Shown: positions 61,534-64,000 of the stretch, in pieces
Layout of the letters: each line of letters starts with the position of its first letter
Numbering within the stretch: position 1 is the first letter of the stretch
Assembly (NCBI RefSeq): GCF_000938255.1
Contig: NZ_JYMR01000056.1
Location: 124,001 to 188,000 of the forward strand
Origin: Bradyrhizobium sp. LTSP849
GTDB taxonomy: Bacteria; Pseudomonadota; Alphaproteobacteria; Rhizobiales; Xanthobacteraceae
DNA: 64,000 nucleotides
Direction of reading: 5' to 3'
The notes under the pieces: generated by a model
The model's input: only the letters and a program-made list of their open reading frames with translations
What the model was told of the DNA's origin: nothing
The model's database searches: none
Made by a program: the position numbers and the translations under genes

Positions 61534-63089
61534 TGGAGTGGGGCTCAGCAATCGTCGTCAAACCGGGAACGGTCAGTCTCGACGATCTCGCGCGCGTGCT
61601 TGCGGGGCAATGCGTCGTGCTTGATCCCTCGTTCTGGCCGCGCGTCGAAGCGGCTGCGGCGATCGTTGCGAAGGCAGCGCAGGCCGACGCGCCGGTCTAT
61701 GGCATCAATACCGGCTTTGGGAAACTGGCGTCGAAGCGCATTCCGCCCGATCAGACCGCGTTGCTCCAGCGCAATCTCATCGTCTCGCATTGCTGCGGCG
61801 TTGGCCCGGCAACGCCAGAGCCGATTGTGCGGCTGATGATAGCGTTGAAGATCGTCTCGCTCGGCCGCGGCGCCTCCGGCGTGCGCCGCGAGGTAATCGA
61901 CCAGTTGCAGGCCATGCTGGCGCGGCGCGTCTTTCCGCTGGTGCCGCAGCAGGGCTCGGTCGGCGCTTCCGGCGATCTCGCGCCGCTCGCGCACATGACC
62001 GCGGTGATGATCGGAGAGGGGCAGGCGATCGTCGATGGCAAGACCGTGTCCGGCAGCGATGCGCTGGCGGCCGTCGGCCTCGCGCCGCTGACGCTCGGCC
62101 CCAAGGAGGGGCTCGCGCTGATCAACGGCACGCAATTCTCGACCGCTTATGCCATCTCCGGCGTGCTGCGCGCATTTCGCCTGGCCCGCGCCGCGCTCGT
62201 GACCGGCGCGCTGTCGGTCGATGCGGCGATGGCGTCGACGGTGCCGTTCCGCCCCGAGATCCAGGCGCTGCGCGGTCATGCCGGGCAGATTGCAGCGGCC
62301 ACAGCGCTGATGGCGCTGCTCGACGGCAGCGATATCAGGCTGTCGCATCTCGAAGGCGACGAACGCGTGCAGGATCCCTATTGCCTGCGCTGCCAGCCGC
62401 AGGTCGCGGGCGCTGCGCTCGACCTGATCATGCAGGCGGCGCGTACGTTGATCGTTGAGGCCAACGCCGTCACCGACAATCCGCTCGTTCTGGTCGAAAC
62501 CAGCGAGATCGTTTCCGGCGGCAATTTCCACGCCGAGCCGGTGGCCTTTGCCGCCGACACAATTGCGCTGGCGCTGTCGGAGATCGGCGCGATCAGCGAG
62601 CGGCGCATTGCGACGCTGGTCGATCCCGCGCTGAATTTCGGTCTCCCGCCGTTCCTGACGCCCGATCCCGGTATCAATTCCGGCTTCATGATCGCCGAGG
62701 TGACGGCGGCGGCGCTCTACGCCGAGAACAAGCAGCGTGCGGCTGCCTGCTCGATCGACTCGACGCCGACCAGCGCCAACCAGGAAGACCACGTCTCGAT
62801 GGCCGCGCATGCCGCGCGGCGTCTGTCCGATATGGCCGACAATCTCGCCGCCATCCTTGGCATCGAGCTTCTGGTCGCGGCCCAAGGCATCACCCTGCGC
62901 GCCCCGCATGCGACGAGCGCACCGCTCGTTGCCGTCATTGCCGCGTTGCGCGAGCAGGTGCCCGCGCTCGGCGCCGACCGCTACATGGCCGGCGATCTCG
63001 CCAAGGCGGCCGTGTTGATCGAAGCAGACGCGCTTCCGGCCGTGGTAATCGCTGCCCTTTCGACCGATCCGTTTCCGAGACTTGACTGA
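61533..63089 (+). CDS. hutH: histidine ammonia-lyase
   Basis: 518 residues from ATG 61533. The MIO prosthetic group forms from Ala145-Ser146-Gly147 (VGASGDLAPLAH). YGINTGFGKL and QEDHVSMAAH are the other family blocks. It removes ammonia from L-histidine to give urocanate. The hutI stop overlaps it, so translation is coupled. Confidence 0.96.
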   Translation: MEWGSAIVVKPGTVSLDDLARVLAGQCVVLDPSFWPRVEAAAAIVAKAAQADAPVYGINTGFGKLASKRIPPDQTALLQRNLIVSHCCGVGPATPEPIVRLMIALKIVSLGRGASGVRREVIDQLQAMLARRVFPLVPQQGSVGASGDLAPLAHMTAVMIGEGQAIVDGKTVSGSDALAAVGLAPLTLGPKEGLALINGTQFSTAYAISGVLRAFRLARAALVTGALSVDAAMASTVPFRPEIQALRGHAGQIAAATALMALLDGSDIRLSHLEGDERVQDPYCLRCQPQVAGAALDLIMQAARTLIVEANAVTDNPLVLVETSEIVSGGNFHAEPVAFAADTIALALSEIGAISERRIATLVDPALNFGLPPFLTPDPGINSGFMIAEVTAAALYAENKQRAAACSIDSTPTSANQEDHVSMAAHAARRLSDMADNLAAILGIELLVAAQGITLRAPHATSAPLVAVIAALREQVPALGADRYMAGDLAKAAVLIEADALPAVVIAALSTDPFPRLD

Positions 63090-63130
63090 ACCAGACTTGA
63101 TTGAAAAAAGACTTGCCCGAAGAGGTCTTC

Positions 63131-64000
63131 ATGAATCGCCGACTGGACAACGACCGCACCATCCGCGCTCCCCGCGGCAGCGACATCAGCGCCAAGAGCT
63201 GGCTGACTGAGGCGCCGCTGCGCATGCTCATGAACAATCTCGATCCGGAAGTCGCCGAACGCCCGAGTGAGCTCGTGGTCTATGGCGGCATCGGCCGCGC
63301 CGCGCGCGACTGGGAAAGCTTTGACCGGATTGTTGCATCGCTTCGCGCGCTCGAAGGCGACCAGACCTTGCTGGTCCAGTCCGGCAAGCCGGTCGGCGTC
63401 TTCCGCACCCATGCGGATGCGCCGCGCGTGCTGATCGCCAATTCCAATCTTGTGCCGCATTGGGCCACGCTCGACCATTTCAACGAGCTCGATCGCAAGG
63501 GCCTGATGATGTATGGCCAGATGACCGCCGGCTCCTGGATCTATATCGGCAGCCAGGGCATCGTGCAGGGCACCTACGAGACTTTTGTCGAGGTCGGGCG
63601 CCGGCACTATGGCGGCAGCCTTGCCGGCAAATGGATTCTCACCGCCGGTCTCGGCGGCATGGGCGGTGCGCAGCCGCTGGCTGCGACCATGGCCGGTGCC
63701 TCGATGCTCGCGGTCGAATGCCAGCCGAGCCGTATCGAGATGCGGCTGCGCACGGGCTATCTTGACCGCCAGGCCGCGACGCTCGATGAAGCGCTCGCGA
63801 TCATGGCGGAGGCCGCGCAGACGAAGAAGGCGGTCTCGGTCGGCCTGCTCGGCAATGCCGCAGAGATCTTTCCCGAACTGGTGCGTCGCGGCGTCAAGCC
63901 CGACATCGTCACCGACCAGACCAGCGCGCATGATCCGATCAACGGGTATCTGCCGAAGGGCTGGACGCTGGCCGAATGGGAGGCGAAACGCGCTGCCGAT
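63131..64000 (+). CDS. hutU: urocanate hydratase, N-terminal part (cut by window end)
   Basis: The first 290 codons; the full protein is about 555 residues, so roughly half lies outside. RAPRGSDISAKSWLTEAPLR, GKPVGVFRTH, YGQMTAGSWIYIG and the NAD-binding GLGGMGGAQP are present. It adds water to urocanate. It follows hutH by 41 bases. Confidence 0.96.
   Translation, partial: MNRRLDNDRTIRAPRGSDISAKSWLTEAPLRMLMNNLDPEVAERPSELVVYGGIGRAARDWESFDRIVASLRALEGDQTLLVQSGKPVGVFRTHADAPRVLIANSNLVPHWATLDHFNELDRKGLMMYGQMTAGSWIYIGSQGIVQGTYETFVEVGRRHYGGSLAGKWILTAGLGGMGGAQPLAATMAGASMLAVECQPSRIEMRLRTGYLDRQAATLDEALAIMAEAAQTKKAVSVGLLGNAAEIFPELVRRGVKPDIVTDQTSAHDPINGYLPKGWTLAEWEAKRAAD

Noticed and set aside
61545..62909. 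454-codon minus-strand frame opposite hutH
   Set aside because: Shadow of hutH; Arg/Gly/His-rich without motifs.
1..64000. CRISPR arrays, prophage, insertion sequences, rRNA
   Set aside because: No regular spaced repeats, transposase or integrase genes, terminal inverted repeats or rRNA-like stretches were seen.

Overview
The window looks like chromosome of a Bradyrhizobium-type alphaproteobacterium. GC is high throughout, GTG and TTG starts are frequent, and genes often overlap by 4 bases (ATGA, GTGA, TTGA). It carries an Omp2b-like porin with the N-terminal style typical of Bradyrhizobium porins and many ABC importers for organic acids and amino acids. The assignment is by protein style only; there is no rRNA, tRNA, phage, IS element or CRISPR array to anchor it.

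Region A (1-8.7 kb) and region D (17.2-29.6 kb) are two paralogous loci. Each has biotin carboxylase (AccC), a biotin carrier protein, a KipI/KipA (PxpB/PxpC) pair, a YcsF/PxpA protein and a PotABCD-type ABC importer. BC + KipA/KipI + carrier is the domain set of urea carboxylase, here split into separate genes. Each locus also has a second carrier-like protein in which the biotin-accepting lysine is gone (Leu in one, Arg in the other). Together they suggest a multi-subunit biotin-dependent enzyme acting on a lactam or amide such as 5-oxoproline. Region A has two converging operons: importer-pxpB-pxpC-pxpA on the plus strand, and SDR-carrier-accC-pxpB-pxpC-decoy carrier on the minus strand, the latter divergent from a Nac-like LysR gene. 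Region D starts with an aminotransferase, is divergent from an unusual LysR regulator with two HTH domains, and ends in an 804-residue MFS/2-hydroxyacid dehydrogenase fusion.

Region B (8.7-13.6 kb) holds LysR, an RraA-family aldolase, an NHL-repeat protein, an alpha/beta-hydrolase-like protein without a recognisable catalytic triad, and MarR. Region C (13.6-17 kb) is the porin with promoter and terminator. Region E (29.7-34.3 kb) holds an MFS transporter, a small secreted protein and a BamA gene outside its usual neighbourhood.

Region F (34.5-53.4 kb) is a large organic-acid catabolic locus: SucCD-like CoA ligase, two MaoC/hot-dog hydratases, two class III CoA transferases, a CitE-like lyase, a NitT/TauT-type importer, a HAAT (Liv-type) importer, two dehydrogenases, an SMP-30 lactonase, and a GntR/FCD regulator. 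A palindrome with core TGCATWATGCA lies at three promoters of the locus and is the likely GntR operator. The enzymes fit activation of a C4/C5 dicarboxylic acid (mesaconate, citramalate, itaconate or malate class), hydration and cleavage to acetyl-CoA plus a 2-oxo acid.

Region G (53.5-64 kb) is histidine utilisation by the HutF route. hutF-hutC runs leftward and continues into an ABC importer, an M20-family amidohydrolase and a phosphoribosyltransferase. hutI-hutH-hutU runs rightward and is cut by the window end. A perfect 20-bp palindrome between the two arms is the likely HutC operator.
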